DNA of 64,000 bases from assembly GCA_003223325.1 (NCBI GenBank), contig QHYS01000063.1, forward strand, positions 1 to 64,000, written 5' to 3'. A program made the position numbers and the translations under genes. This document shows, one piece after another, positions 1 to 9,045 of the stretch (its first letter is position 1; each line of letters starts with the position of its first letter). The notes beneath the pieces are model-generated. The model searched no databases. It had not been told where the DNA came from and worked only from the letters and a program-made list of their open reading frames with translations. The DNA is from Acidobacteriota bacterium (GTDB lineage Bacteria > Acidobacteriota > Terriglobia > Acidiferrales > UBA7541).

Positions 1-73
1 CCAATCGTCAGGAGGGGAATACTGTTTACAGAACATCAACATGCTTGCTGAATTTGAGGACCTGTTTTCGCGG

Positions 74-403
74 CTAGCTCACTGTGAACGAACTGCCGCA
101 ACCACAGCTATGGGTCGCTCGCGGATTCTGGAATACAAATCCCTGCCGCATCAGGGTTTCTTCGTAATCCAGGGTCACTTCGTCGAGATAGACATAGCTC
201 TTCGGGTCCACAAAAACCCGCGCTCCATTCTCCTCGATTACTCGATCGCGATCGCGGGCCTGCACGTCAAGCCGCATCGCGTAAGTGAGCCCCGAGCAAC
301 CCCCACCTTGCACTCCCAGGCGCAAGCCCCCGCGAGCGGAAACACCTTCCTTCGCAAGGAGTTCTCGAATCTTCTCGGCCGCTTTTTCGGTGACGTGAAT
401 CAT
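74..403 (-). CDS. iscA: A-type iron-sulfur carrier protein (IscA/ErpA family)
   Basis: This 109-residue protein is a small cytoplasmic scaffold or carrier that delivers Fe-S clusters to apo-proteins. It matches the HesB/IscA family in length and shows the three conserved cysteines: one in GGGCSG near residue 36 and two in the C-terminal CGCG motif near residue 100. It lies about 40 bases downstream of the cysteine desulfurase gene on the same strand, so the two probably form a unit in which IscS supplies sulfur. No IscU, HscA/B or IscR gene is visible before the window ends. ErpA or SufA would be equally acceptable names, since the sequence does not separate these subfamilies. Confidence 0.93.
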   Translation of the reverse strand: MIHVTEKAAEKIRELLAKEGVSARGGLRLGVQGGGCSGLTYAMRLDVQARDRDRVIEENGARVFVDPKSYVYLDEVTLDYEETLMRQGFVFQNPRATHSCGCGSSFTVS

Positions 404-443
404 CTTCTCGTTCCAGACGCCCTCAAGTTATTTTACGGCCGCC

Positions 444-1652
444 TCAGTTCATTTTACTCAAATGCACACGTTCTTTGGCTGTTTCGTGGAGTGGCGAAAG
501 CTCACGCAAGCGGCTGACCACCTCCACGACGCGCTGAATCACGTAGTCCACTTCCTCTGGCGTGTTGAATCGGCCAAGTCCAAACCGAATCGAACTCTGG
601 GCCAGTTCCTCGCCCACACCCAGCGCCTTCAGAACGTAGCTCGGCTCCATCTTGGCCGAGGTACAAGCCGAACCGCTCGACACAGCCACGTCGTTGATGC
701 CCATCAGAAGTGACTCGCCCTCCACAGAAGCGAAGCTTACGTTTAAGTTGTTCGGCACCCGGTAGGTCATGGAGCCATTGATGTACACCTCATCCAAGCG
801 CCCGAAGATTCCCTCCTGGAGCCGATCGCGCAGCCCCCGCAGCCGCTCGCTTTCCTGTTCCATTTCGTTTTGACAAAGCTCCGCAGCCTTGCCGAAGCCG
901 ACGATGCCCGGAACATTAAGCGTTCCGGAACGCATGCCCCGCTCGTGTCCGCCGCCGTCGATGATGGACGTCAATTGCACACGCGGATTTCGCCGCCGCA
1001 CATAAAGCGCGCCGCAGCCTTTAGGCCCGTAAATCTTGTGGCCGGTCATCGCTAGCAAATCGACGTTTTCTTTATTCACGTCTATGAGAACCTTCCCCAC
1101 CGCCTGGACGGCGTCTGTGAGGAACAGAATCCCTTTTTCTTTGGCGATCTTTCCAATCTCTGCGATTGGCTGAATCACTCCGATTTCGTTGTTGGCGTAC
1201 ATGACGGCAATCAAGATCGTTTTCGGAGTGATCGCGCGCCGTAAATCATCCGGATCAACGCGCCCATCCTTGGCCACCGGCAAATACGTCACCTGATAGC
1301 CATACTTTCCCAGACGCTTACAGGTATCGAGTACTGCCTTGTGCTCGGTAACCTGCGTGATGATGTGATTTCCCTTTTCGCGGTACATCTCCGCGACGCC
1401 TTTAATGGCCAGGTTGTTGGATTCGGTCGCGCCGCTGGTGAAGATAATCTCCTTCGGGGCGGCATGAATCAGCTTAGCAAGCTGACCTCGGGCGCTCTCC
1501 ACAGCCTCCTCCGCTGCCCAGCCGAAGGAGTGATTACGGCTGGCGGCGTTGCCGAATTTCTCATGGAAGTACGGCAGCATGGCGTTCATCACGCGCGGGT
1601 CCACTTGCGTGGTGGCGTGATTATCCATGTAGATTGGCAATTTGACGCCCAT
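444..1652 (-). CDS. iscS: Cysteine desulfurase (IscS/NifS class V aminotransferase)
   Basis: A PLP-dependent enzyme that converts L-cysteine to alanine and passes the sulfur as a persulfide to Fe-S assembly and tRNA thiolation partners. The 402-residue length is typical of IscS. Visible motifs are [12 protein letters not shown] at the N-terminus, [20 protein letters not shown] with the PLP-binding lysine, and [10 protein letters not shown] carrying the catalytic cysteine. The start ATG is preceded by an AGGGGTGAG ribosome binding site. It is divergent from coaD and followed by the iscA-like gene. Assignment to IscS rather than NifS rests on the cysteine loop and on the iscA neighbour. Confidence 0.96.
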   Translation of the reverse strand: MGVKLPIYMDNHATTQVDPRVMNAMLPYFHEKFGNAASRNHSFGWAAEEAVESARGQLAKLIHAAPKEIIFTSGATESNNLAIKGVAEMYREKGNHIITQVTEHKAVLDTCKRLGKYGYQVTYLPVAKDGRVDPDDLRRAITPKTILIAVMYANNEIGVIQPIAEIGKIAKEKGILFLTDAVQAVGKVLIDVNKENVDLLAMTGHKIYGPKGCGALYVRRRNPRVQLTSIIDGGGHERGMRSGTLNVPGIVGFGKAAELCQNEMEQESERLRGLRDRLQEGIFGRLDEVYINGSMTYRVPNNLNVSFASVEGESLLMGINDVAVSSGSACTSAKMEPSYVLKALGVGEELAQSSIRFGLGRFNTPEEVDYVIQRVVEVVSRLRELSPLHETAKERVHLSKMN

Positions 1653-1822
1653 TTGCTCACCCCTATTCTACCGCTAAAGCTTGGCCCGGGCCACTCGAGT
1701 CAGGAATCTCCAACACTTCGAGTCACTTACGGTTCACAATTCTCGTGATCGTAGCCGACTCCATCGGGCGATTTTTCCTTACTTCGGGGTAAGTCTGCGA
1801 TAAAATGCGATTTAATCTTGTC

Positions 1823-2305
1823 ATGGAACCAGTGCTGGCCATCTATCCTGGTTCGTTCGATCCGGTGACCAATGGTCACCTCGACCTGATCGAACGGGGT
1901 GCGAAGATATTCGACCGGCTGGTCGTAGCGATCCTTCGGAACACCGAAAAGGCGCCGCTTTTCACTCTCCCCGAACGGACGGAGATGCTGTCTGAGGTCA
2001 CCGCACCGTTTCCGAACGTCGAGGTCGAAAGTTTTCACGGTCTTCTCGTAGATTATGCGAAAAAGCGCAAAGCGCACGTGCTCCTCCGCGGCATCCGCGC
2101 CGTGTCCGACTACGAATTCGAATTGCAAATGGCCATGATGAATCGGAAGCTTCAGCCGGGTCTCGAAACTGTTTTCATGCTGCCGGCTGTGGAATATAGC
2201 TTCCTGAGCTCACGGTTGGTCCGCGAGATCGCACAACTGGGAGGCTCGGTTAGCGGTCTCGTTCCGGTCGCGGTTGAACGCCGCCTGCGCGCCAAGGTAA
2301 TCTAG
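1823..2305 (+). CDS. coaD: Phosphopantetheine adenylyltransferase
   Basis: Catalyses the fourth step of coenzyme A synthesis, transferring AMP from ATP to 4'-phosphopantetheine to give dephospho-CoA. The nucleotidyltransferase signature YPGSFDPVTNGH is at the N-terminus, followed by LRGIRAVSDYEFE and the C-terminal EYSFLSSRLVREIA motif. I use the second in-frame ATG, which gives 160 residues and begins MEPVLAIYPGSFDP as is usual in the family; the ORF track adds six residues upstream. A weak -10-like TAAAAT lies about 17 bases before this start, so the leader would be very short. It is divergent from iscS. Confidence 0.95.
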   Translation: MEPVLAIYPGSFDPVTNGHLDLIERGAKIFDRLVVAILRNTEKAPLFTLPERTEMLSEVTAPFPNVEVESFHGLLVDYAKKRKAHVLLRGIRAVSDYEFELQMAMMNRKLQPGLETVFMLPAVEYSFLSSRLVREIAQLGGSVSGLVPVAVERRLRAKVI

Positions 2306-2328
2306 AAAGGAGTTTCAGGGTAGCCAAA

Positions 2329-3519
2329 ATGACAGAGAGACTTGCGAATCGTGTCAATCGTATCACCGTCTCGCCAACCATGGTGGTTCTTGCGGAGGCA
2401 GAGAAACTGCGTGCTCGGGGCCTGGACGTAGTGGATTTTGGGCCGGGCGAGCCGGACTTCCCTACGCCCGCTCACATCAAAGAGGCGGCTGTCGAAGCGC
2501 TGGAGCGTAACCGCACCAAATACACCCCGACGGCGGGCATCGCACCGCTGCGCGAGGCGGTCTGCCGCTGGCACGCACAGCAACTTGGCAGTTCCCATGA
2601 GCCTGGTGAATGCATTATCTGCGTGGGCGGCAAGCATGCCATCTACAACGCAGTCATGGCACTCATCCAGGAAGGCGACGAAGTCCTCATCCCTTCCCCT
2701 TACTGGGTCAGCTTCCCCGATATCGTGAAGATTGCGGGCGGCGAACCTGTTTTTGTGCCCACCGACGCGTCCTCCGGCTTCGAACTCCGCGCCGAGCAAC
2801 TCCAGGAGGCCCTAACTTCCCGGACGCGGATGGCGATCATTAATTCGCCGAATAATCCAACCGGCGCTATTATCCCCCCTGCGGAATTTGAAAAGATATA
2901 CGAGGTATGCCGCAGGCGGAGCATCTGGCTGCTGAGCGACGAATGCTATTCGCATTTCACCTATGGCGCGGCGCGACCCTACTCAATTGCCAGTATTAGG
3001 GGTTCGAAGCCGCATCTAATCATCGTTGGGTCGCTCTCGAAGACCTTCTCCATGACGGGCTGGCGCCTCGGCTACGCGCTGGCGCCGAAGCCTATCATCG
3101 AGGCCATGCTGAAGGTGCAAAGCCAGTGCACCTCTAATCCCAGCTCGATCTCGCAGTATGCCGCTCTTGCCGCGCTCACTGGCCCCATGGATTCTCTGCC
3201 AGTCATGCTGGCCGAATATGCGCGGCGGCGCGCCCGAATCCTGGCCGGCTTGAGCGCCATTCCCGGCGTCTCCTGTACCGAACCTTCCGGGGCGTTTTAT
3301 GCTTTCCCGGATGTGTCCGCGCACCTAGTCGACCGCTCAGGAGATTCGACTGCTCTGGCGCGGCATCTGCTCGAACGCGAACAGGTGGCTGTGGTACCCG
3401 GCGATGCCTTCGGAGCGCCCGGCTATCTGCGTATTTCTTACGCGACATCCATTGACCGCATAGAAGAAGGATTACGCAGGCTCGAGCGCTTCTTCGCCTC
3501 GGCGGCCGTCGCTCCGTGA
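2329..3519 (+). CDS. Pyridoxal phosphate-dependent aminotransferase (aspartate aminotransferase, Ib type)
   Basis: A 396-residue fold-type I aminotransferase, most like class Ib aspartate/prephenate aminotransferases. Seen in sequence: FGPGEPDFPTP near the N-terminus, KYTPTAGIAPLREAV, SPNNPTGAI, the PLP-lysine motif SLSKTFSMTGWRLGY, and the C-terminal arginine region YLRISYATS. It starts about 20 bases after coaD and its stop overlaps the GTG start of manA (GTGA), so it is co-translated with the GDP-mannose genes although no biochemical link is obvious. Exact substrate cannot be read from sequence; aspartate or an aromatic/prephenate substrate are both possible. Confidence 0.9.
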   Translation: MTERLANRVNRITVSPTMVVLAEAEKLRARGLDVVDFGPGEPDFPTPAHIKEAAVEALERNRTKYTPTAGIAPLREAVCRWHAQQLGSSHEPGECIICVGGKHAIYNAVMALIQEGDEVLIPSPYWVSFPDIVKIAGGEPVFVPTDASSGFELRAEQLQEALTSRTRMAIINSPNNPTGAIIPPAEFEKIYEVCRRRSIWLLSDECYSHFTYGAARPYSIASIRGSKPHLIIVGSLSKTFSMTGWRLGYALAPKPIIEAMLKVQSQCTSNPSSISQYAALAALTGPMDSLPVMLAEYARRRARILAGLSAIPGVSCTEPSGAFYAFPDVSAHLVDRSGDSTALARHLLEREQVAVVPGDAFGAPGYLRISYATSIDRIEEGLRRLERFFASAAVAP

Positions 3520-4571
3520 CCATTTCGCCTTCCCGTCTGGCGCCTATCTTTGTGCCTCGTATTTGGGGCTCCCGGAACTTGGCACCATTGTTTGACAGTG
3601 CGCCGGCCGCAACCGAACCAATAGGGGAGGTCTGGCTCACGGGAGACCGGTGCACTTTTGCATCGGGTCCCCTGTCGGGGCGATCTGTTGGCGAGTCTTG
3701 GACCGGGCTTTCAGCAGAATGGAAAGGAAGCCGGCTCGAAGCTAGCCAACGAATTCCCTTGCTTTTAAAGTTCCTCTTCCCGGAAGAAAAGCTCTCCGTC
3801 CAGGTTCATCCGGATGACGAATATGCCCGCCAGCACGAAGCTGCGGCGGGGGGAACGGGTAAGACAGAAATGTGGTATGCCGTCGCTGCACGGCCGGGCG
3901 CCGAACTCCGGCTCGGATTGGAGCCCGGCATCACGCCGGAAATTTTCCGTCAGGCGCTGAATGATTCCGATGTCGAGCGGTGCCTTTCGCGGCTCTCTGT
4001 GGAGACGGGAGATGCCTTCTTCGTTCCAGCGGGAAGCGCGCACACAATTGGGCCCGGCGTGTTGTTGTGCGAAGTGCAAGAGCATTCGGATATCACTTAC
4101 CGCATCTTCGACTATAACCGGCCGCAGGCTGATGGTTCGAGCCGTCCTTTGCACCTTCGCCAGGCTCTTGATGTACTGCAGTTCGGACCCCAGCGATGCG
4201 GAAGGGCGCACGGCGTCCAAGTTCAAGTTCAGCAAGGATCGGCAAAGAAGACGTACTTGGCCGCCTGCCCGTATTTCGCCACCGAGATTTGGGAATTTGC
4301 CGCCGCCATGGATGGCAAAACGTGCCCGGATCGGTTTGAATTGCTGGTTCCGCTCGAAGGGCACGGCCGTATTCGCTGGCGTTCAGAATCAATGCCTTAC
4401 CTTCCCGGCGAAGCCTGGATGCTTCCGGCTGCGCTGGGCGAATTTCAGCTCGTCGCCCGATCCGCCACCAGGCTGTTGCGCACATATGTACCCGACTTGG
4501 AGCAACTCTCGCGCGAACTTGCCGAGCACCGCCTCAGCGTGTCTCAACGCTCCGCTATTCTTCGCCAATGA
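3516..4571 (+). CDS. manA: Mannose-6-phosphate isomerase, class I
   Basis: Interconverts fructose 6-phosphate and mannose 6-phosphate, the entry step to GDP-mannose. The zinc-binding cupin motifs are visible: KLSVQVHPDD (histidine), KTEMWY (glutamate), and the FVPAGSAHTIG segment followed by EVQEHSDITYRIFDYNR, which is diagnostic of the family. The gene begins with GTG overlapping the aminotransferase stop and ends overlapping the manC start as ATGA, so the three genes are translationally coupled. Length of 351 residues is normal for the short bacterial form. Confidence 0.93.
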   Translation: MTISPSRLAPIFVPRIWGSRNLAPLFDSAPAATEPIGEVWLTGDRCTFASGPLSGRSVGESWTGLSAEWKGSRLEASQRIPLLLKFLFPEEKLSVQVHPDDEYARQHEAAAGGTGKTEMWYAVAARPGAELRLGLEPGITPEIFRQALNDSDVERCLSRLSVETGDAFFVPAGSAHTIGPGVLLCEVQEHSDITYRIFDYNRPQADGSSRPLHLRQALDVLQFGPQRCGRAHGVQVQVQQGSAKKTYLAACPYFATEIWEFAAAMDGKTCPDRFELLVPLEGHGRIRWRSESMPYLPGEAWMLPAALGEFQLVARSATRLLRTYVPDLEQLSRELAEHRLSVSQRSAILRQ

Positions 4572-5695
4572 GTTCGGCAGCGCCAGCCGCTCACGCGATC
4601 ATTCTTGCCGGTGGACGCGGAACGCGTTTTTGGCCTCGAAGTCGCCTGCGGTCTCCGAAACAACTCCTCAACATCATTGGGGAGACAACGATGCTTGAGC
4701 AAACCTACGAGCGCCTCGCCCCGCTATTCCCCCCTTCACACGTTTGGGTGGTCACCAATCACAAGCAGGCTGCCGCCGTGCGCCGGCAGCTGAGGCACGT
4801 GCCTTCACGGCACGCGTTGATCGAGCCTTTCGGCCGGAATACGGCAGCGGCCATTGGCCTAGCCGCCGTGCATTTATCGAAGGAGGAAGGCGACGTGGAT
4901 GCGCTTATGGCCGTGTTGCCTGCGGACCACTTCATCGGCAAACCCGCGCGTTATCGGCGGGTCGTTCACGCTGCTTTGAAGGTTGCAGCTCAGTGGGGCG
5001 CTCTCGTTGTGTTGGGAATTCCGCCTTCGCGCCCGGAAACCGGATATGGCTATATCGAACGTGTTCCCCGCGACCAGTCGCGTCAGTCCATAAAGGCTGG
5101 AGAACATGCCTCTGCAGTTCGCCGTTTCACGGAGAAGCCCTCCCTGAAGCTGGCCCGCGACTACGTCGCATCGGGCCGCTATCTGTGGAATGCCGGAATG
5201 TTTTTCTGGCGCGTATCCACATTCCTTGAAAACCTCGAGCGTCATTTGCCCAAGACTCATGCCGCCTTGATGCGCCTCGCGGACACAATCGGTACGTCCC
5301 GTTATGCGGCGGCGCTCAAGCGCGAATACTCACGCTTGGAAAATATCTCCGTCGATCACGCACTGCTCGAGCCGGCTTCGCGCGATCCTCGTCATGCTCG
5401 TGTCCTCGTCATTCCCGCATCTATCGATTGGAGCGATATCGGATCCTGGGCTGCTGTTTACGAACTCTTGGCCAAACGCACCGGAGCAAACGTTTCCACC
5501 GGCCGCGTGCTCACTCTCGATGCATCAGGAAATCTCTTCTGGAGTCCCTCTAAGTTCGTCGCCGCTGTTGGAGTGTCCAATTTAGTCGTCGTAGAAACCT
5601 CTGACGCGCTTCTCGTATGTTCCCGTGAACGGGCGCAAGATGTGGGACGCGCGGTGAAGTGGCTCGAGCTGCATCGCCTCCACAAACTGCTCTGA
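4568..5695 (+). CDS. manC: Mannose-1-phosphate guanylyltransferase
   Basis: Makes GDP-mannose from mannose 1-phosphate and GTP for polysaccharide or glycan synthesis. The nucleotidyltransferase signature ILAGGRGTRFWPRSR followed by PKQLL is at residues about 12-32; PADHFIG, GYGYIE and EKPS, and the WNAGMFFW motif follow in family order. At 375 residues it has the nucleotidyltransferase domain without the C-terminal isomerase domain of bifunctional AlgA/ManC, which fits with a separate manA directly upstream. Start ATG overlaps the manA stop (ATGA). Confidence 0.93.
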   Translation: MSSAAPAAHAIILAGGRGTRFWPRSRLRSPKQLLNIIGETTMLEQTYERLAPLFPPSHVWVVTNHKQAAAVRRQLRHVPSRHALIEPFGRNTAAAIGLAAVHLSKEEGDVDALMAVLPADHFIGKPARYRRVVHAALKVAAQWGALVVLGIPPSRPETGYGYIERVPRDQSRQSIKAGEHASAVRRFTEKPSLKLARDYVASGRYLWNAGMFFWRVSTFLENLERHLPKTHAALMRLADTIGTSRYAAALKREYSRLENISVDHALLEPASRDPRHARVLVIPASIDWSDIGSWAAVYELLAKRTGANVSTGRVLTLDASGNLFWSPSKFVAAVGVSNLVVVETSDALLVCSRERAQDVGRAVKWLELHRLHKLL

Positions 5696-5741
5696 TGGTC
5701 GTGCGTTTCGCGTGCGCCACTCGTTCGCATATACTGTGCCC

Positions 5742-7151
5742 GTGAATACGATCCGCTTTGGCACAGACGGATGGCGGGGCATTATTGCGGACGACTTCAC
5801 AGTCGAAAATATCCGCAAGGTCGCCTTTGCCATAGCTCGCTACATCGTGCGCGCCGAGAAACCCGGGCAAGGCGTCATCGTTGGATATGACAACCGCTTC
5901 GGATCAGAACGGTTCGCGCAAGCTGTTGCCGAAACGATTTCCATGACGGCCCTGCCGGTGTGGCTCTCGACTTCGCCTTGCCCTTCTCCGGCAGTTTCAT
6001 TACTGGTACGACAGCGCCGAGCGGCGGGCGGCGTCATGATCACTGCCAGCCATAATCCTTATCGCTGGAATGGAATCAAATTCAAGGCCAGCTACGGAAG
6101 CTCGGCATTGCCTTCCATCATCGAGCAGATCGAACACGAACTCGACACCGTGCAGACGCGTGGCCTTCCGAACCTGCCGCTGCGGCCCGGCCAAATTCAT
6201 CCGCTCGATGTCCACGCGCCATATCTCGATACGATCGACAAGCTGGTCGATTGGGAAAGACTGCAAGCCGCCCGGCTGCGTTTCGTCGTCGATCCGATGC
6301 ACGGGTCGGCCCGGGGGCTGCTGATTTCGTTGATGCGGCGCCATGGCCTCGCCTGTGATGAGATTCGCGGCACGCGCGATCCGCTCTTCGGCGGTGTCAA
6401 TCCGGAACCAATCGAACCTCACGTCGCGGCGCTGCGTGAGGCGATTCGGCGCGGCGGCTACGATGCCGGGTTTGCCGCTGACGGAGATGGCGACCGCATC
6501 GGGGCCATGCACTCCGACGGCACATTCATCACTCCGCACCAAATCTTTTCCATCTTATTTTGGCATCTCGCCGGCACGCGCCAGGTCAGCGGCGACCTGG
6601 CCAAGACTTTCTCCACCACGAAGCTGCTCGATAAGATCGCCTCGCGTTACGGCCGGCGCGTTCATGAAGTGCCTGTCGGCTTCAAATACATCTGCGAGCT
6701 GATGCTTGAAGCCAACATCCTGATAGGAGGCGAAGAGTCCGGGGGCATTGGCACTAAGCTTTATCTACCCGAGCGCGACGCCACGGTAAGTGCACTTCTG
6801 CTCGCCGAAGTCATGGCCTGGCATCACCTGTCACTGGGCGCGCTGGTCGCGCATTTGCACTGCGAATTCGGCGAGCACCACTACGGCCGAGTGGATTTGG
6901 AATTGCACCCCGGGCAAAAAGAGCGTGCCATTGAATATTTCGCGGATTCCAATATCCACCGGCTGGGCGACTGGCCCGTGGTTCGCCGCGAAAATCTCGA
7001 CGGCATCAAGTTATATGTCGGTGACGAGGGATGGGTGATGGTGCGCGCCTCCGGCACTGAAAATATGCTCCGCGTTTACTCGGAAACGAAACGCGTGGAA
7101 AACACGCAGCGGCTCCTGAATGAAGTCAGTGCCCTGGTGCAGGCATGGTGA
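5742..7151 (+). CDS. Phosphomannomutase/phosphoglucomutase family protein
   Basis: Alpha-D-phosphohexomutase that would convert mannose 6-phosphate to mannose 1-phosphate, completing the route between the manA and manC products. The active-site serine loop (ITASHNPYRWNGIKFK), metal-binding loop DGDGDRIG, sugar-binding EESGG and C-terminal phosphate-binding RASGTEN are all present. I chose the GTG that gives an N-terminus of MNTIRFGTDGWRG, the usual family start; an upstream in-frame GTG at 5712 is possible and neither has a clear ribosome binding site. It lies 46 bases after manC. Specificity for mannose or glucose is inferred only from the neighbours. Confidence 0.9.
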   Translation: MNTIRFGTDGWRGIIADDFTVENIRKVAFAIARYIVRAEKPGQGVIVGYDNRFGSERFAQAVAETISMTALPVWLSTSPCPSPAVSLLVRQRRAAGGVMITASHNPYRWNGIKFKASYGSSALPSIIEQIEHELDTVQTRGLPNLPLRPGQIHPLDVHAPYLDTIDKLVDWERLQAARLRFVVDPMHGSARGLLISLMRRHGLACDEIRGTRDPLFGGVNPEPIEPHVAALREAIRRGGYDAGFAADGDGDRIGAMHSDGTFITPHQIFSILFWHLAGTRQVSGDLAKTFSTTKLLDKIASRYGRRVHEVPVGFKYICELMLEANILIGGEESGGIGTKLYLPERDATVSALLLAEVMAWHHLSLGALVAHLHCEFGEHHYGRVDLELHPGQKERAIEYFADSNIHRLGDWPVVRRENLDGIKLYVGDEGWVMVRASGTENMLRVYSETKRVENTQRLLNEVSALVQAW

Positions 7152-7155
7152 AAAA

Positions 7156-8034
7156 ATGAGGCGTCATTTTTACCATCTCGACGTCTTTACGGATAAGCCG
7201 CTGGCCGGCAATCCCCTCGCCGTAATCACTGATGGCGACGGTCTATCGCCGCGGCAGATGCAGGCGATTGCGCGGGAGATGAATCTTTCCGAGACGGTAT
7301 TCGTGCAGAAGCCCACGGGCAATCGCGCACTGGCGCGCCTGCGCATTTTCACCACCAAATGCGAACTACCACTGGCCGGCCATCCGGTCATCGGCACGTG
7401 GTTTCTTCTGGCCCAGCTCGGCGTGGTACCGGCCCAGGAGGGCAGCGTTCAGGTCCTGCAGCAGACAAGCGCTGGCGTCCTGCCCGTCGAGATCATCTTC
7501 CATGAAGGTCGGCCTCTCCGCGTTGCCATGACCCAAAAGCAAGCGGAATTCCGGCCTGCGCGGATTGATCGTGGCGCCCTTGTTCGGGCGCTCGCCCTCG
7601 GCCCGCGTGACCTCGATCCGTCGCTGCCGATCGAATACGTCTCCACGGGTATTTTCAGTCTCCTCGTTCCGGTACGACGACCCGCCCTGCAAAAGATCGA
7701 GCCGAATCCGCCCGCACTGCGGCGCCTGCTTCGCGATTCGGGAACGATGGCCTACTGCTTCGCAGTCGAAAATAGAAATACCCTTTTCGCGCGCGGTATT
7801 CTTCCCTGGGAAATCAGGGAAGATGCGGCGACCGGATCAGCCGCCGGTTCGCTAGGCGCCTATCTGGTGCATCAAGGGCGCCTCAAGCTGGCTACTCTTC
7901 TGGAGATTCATCAAGGCATCGAAATGCAACGTCCCAGCCGCATACGCGTGGAGGTGCTGGCGCAGCATGGGAAGCTTGTGCCGCGCGTGAGCGGCACTGC
8001 CGTTCGGATCATGGAAGGTCTAATGGAAACTTGA
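7156..8034 (+). CDS. PhzF family isomerase/epimerase-like protein
   Basis: Member of the PhzF family, which has the diaminopimelate epimerase fold and acts on small metabolites; true PhzF works in phenazine synthesis, but most family members are of unknown substrate. Seen: YHLDVFTDKPLAGNPLAV at the N-terminus, the catalytic glutamate in MNLSETVF near residue 45, LPLAGHP, and the C-terminal EDAATGSAAGSLGAYL glycine-rich loop. The start used is the ATG four bases after the preceding stop; the ORF track begins 12 codons earlier inside the mutase gene. No phenazine genes are nearby, so a phenazine role is unlikely. Confidence 0.88.
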   Translation: MRRHFYHLDVFTDKPLAGNPLAVITDGDGLSPRQMQAIAREMNLSETVFVQKPTGNRALARLRIFTTKCELPLAGHPVIGTWFLLAQLGVVPAQEGSVQVLQQTSAGVLPVEIIFHEGRPLRVAMTQKQAEFRPARIDRGALVRALALGPRDLDPSLPIEYVSTGIFSLLVPVRRPALQKIEPNPPALRRLLRDSGTMAYCFAVENRNTLFARGILPWEIREDAATGSAAGSLGAYLVHQGRLKLATLLEIHQGIEMQRPSRIRVEVLAQHGKLVPRVSGTAVRIMEGLMET

Positions 8035-8044
8035 ATCGCGCAAA

Positions 8045-8068
8045 CGGGCCCGTCCAAAGACCGGCCCG
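8045..8068. terminator. Hairpin between convergent genes, possible bidirectional terminator
   Basis: CGGGCCcGTC-CAAA-GACcGGCCCG forms a stem of about ten pairs with a single C-C mismatch and a four-base loop. It sits between the 3' ends of the PhzF gene and the convergent heptad-repeat gene. There is no T-run, so it is not a textbook intrinsic terminator. Confidence 0.45.
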
Positions 8069-8095
8069 CCGTAACCTCACGCCAGAGAACTCCGC

Positions 8096-8524
8096 CTAAC
8101 GCCTCTTGGCTACGTCCTGCCTACGGTCGCGACGATCCTGTCGTAGATCCTTACCATCGTGGTGGATGTCGCGCCTGTCCTGGTTGCGATCCAACACATC
8201 GTGGTGCATGTCCCGCTTGTCGGCGCGAATATCCTTTCGATCCGCCCTCACTTGGGAGCTATTGGCGCCGAACTGAGATTTGTCTTGCTGGAGCGGGCTT
8301 CGATCCGAGCGAATATCGCGTCGGTCTCGGCGAATATCGCGGTTATCCGTGTGGCGATCGCGCGCATCCTGCCGAACATCCCGCCGGTCCTGCCGGATAT
8401 CGTGCGTGTCGCTGCGCACATCGCCCGGCTCGGCGCCGCTTGAATTCTGCGCCCACCCACTCGCCGCCACGAGGCCGACGATCGCGAACACACTAAGGCA
8501 CATTTTCATCGTCATGAGCTTCAC
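8096..8524 (-). CDS. Exported protein made of 7-residue charged repeats
   Basis: I recognise no named family. The start is a GTG preceded by AAGGAGG at ideal spacing, which removes 16 residues from the ORF track and leaves a clean signal peptide (hydrophobic CLSVFAIVGLVAASGWAQ, probable cleavage after AQ or nearby). The mature part is about 15 consecutive heptads with consensus D-[IV]-R-x-D-R-R, for example DIRQDRR, DVRQDAR, DIRRDRR, DIRADKR, DLRQDRR. The fifth-position aspartate is almost invariant and histidines appear in several units (DMHHDVL, DIHHDGK). The protein is extremely rich in Asp and Arg. A helical rod, a coiled coil, or a periplasmic metal or polyanion binder are all possible; no function can be assigned. 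Confidence 0.75.
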   Translation of the reverse strand: MKLMTMKMCLSVFAIVGLVAASGWAQNSSGAEPGDVRSDTHDIRQDRRDVRQDARDRHTDNRDIRRDRRDIRSDRSPLQQDKSQFGANSSQVRADRKDIRADKRDMHHDVLDRNQDRRDIHHDGKDLRQDRRDRRQDVAKRR

Positions 8525-8659
8525 GATTTCCTCCTTTAAAGCGACGGAACCAGCTTGCACTAGGAAAAACACAGCTGTGGCTGAAAAGTTGCGCTGTGTA
8601 CCAGGTTGTTCGTGGTGCGAGCGTACTAGCGGCCGGCGCTTCTGGTGCGGCAGTTTCCC

Positions 8660-9044
8660 TTAAGATCCGCCGTCTTGTTTTACTTTTTCCGGCAGGGCGT
8701 GCAGGACAGAATCGAGAACCCCATTCACAAATCCTGCTGCCTCTTCGGAAGAAAAGGTCTTGGCCAGCTCCACGGCTTCATTTACCACCACTTTGCGCGG
8801 CGCCTTGTCTGAGCGCAGTTCGTACACGCCTAGGCGCAGGATGGCGCGATCGATCAGCGCGATCCGTTCCAGGCGCCAGTTTTCCGTGTGCGCCGAAACC
8901 ACAACGTCGAGTTCCGCGGCGCTTTTTACGACCCCCTCAAAGAGCTCGTTGGCAAAGGCCCGAGTGCTCTTCTCCGCCCGAGCAATGCGCCAAAAGCCCC
9001 AGCATCTGCAGCGCGTACTGTCGGGCCTTATGCCTCTGCGGCAT
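8660..9044 (-). pseudogene. nusB: nusB, disrupted by internal deletion and frameshift
   Basis: NusB joins the antitermination complex on rRNA operons. The expected N-terminus MPQRHKARQYALQML is read from an ATG two bases after the ribH stop, then the frame runs to an early stop. The rest of NusB continues in another frame (GFWRIARAEKSTRAFANELF, then the conserved ENWRLERIALIDRAILRLGVYEL and EAVELAKTFSSEEAAGFVNGVLD). The segment is 385 bases, not a multiple of three, and about 20 residues between ALQML and FWR are missing compared with the family. Both halves are well conserved, so the lesion is recent or an assembly error. Position after ribH is the usual one. Confidence 0.85.
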
Positions 9045-9045
9045 T

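Noticed and set aside
1-73. Possible start of another minus-strand gene after iscA (ATG near 45)
   Set aside because: Only about 14 codons are inside the window, which is too little to identify.
7156-8034. Phenazine biosynthesis locus
   Set aside because: Only a PhzF-fold protein is present. No other phenazine gene is near.
8096-8524. CRISPR-like tandem repeats
   Set aside because: The periodicity is 21 bases, in frame, with coding drift. It is a protein repeat, not an array with spacers.
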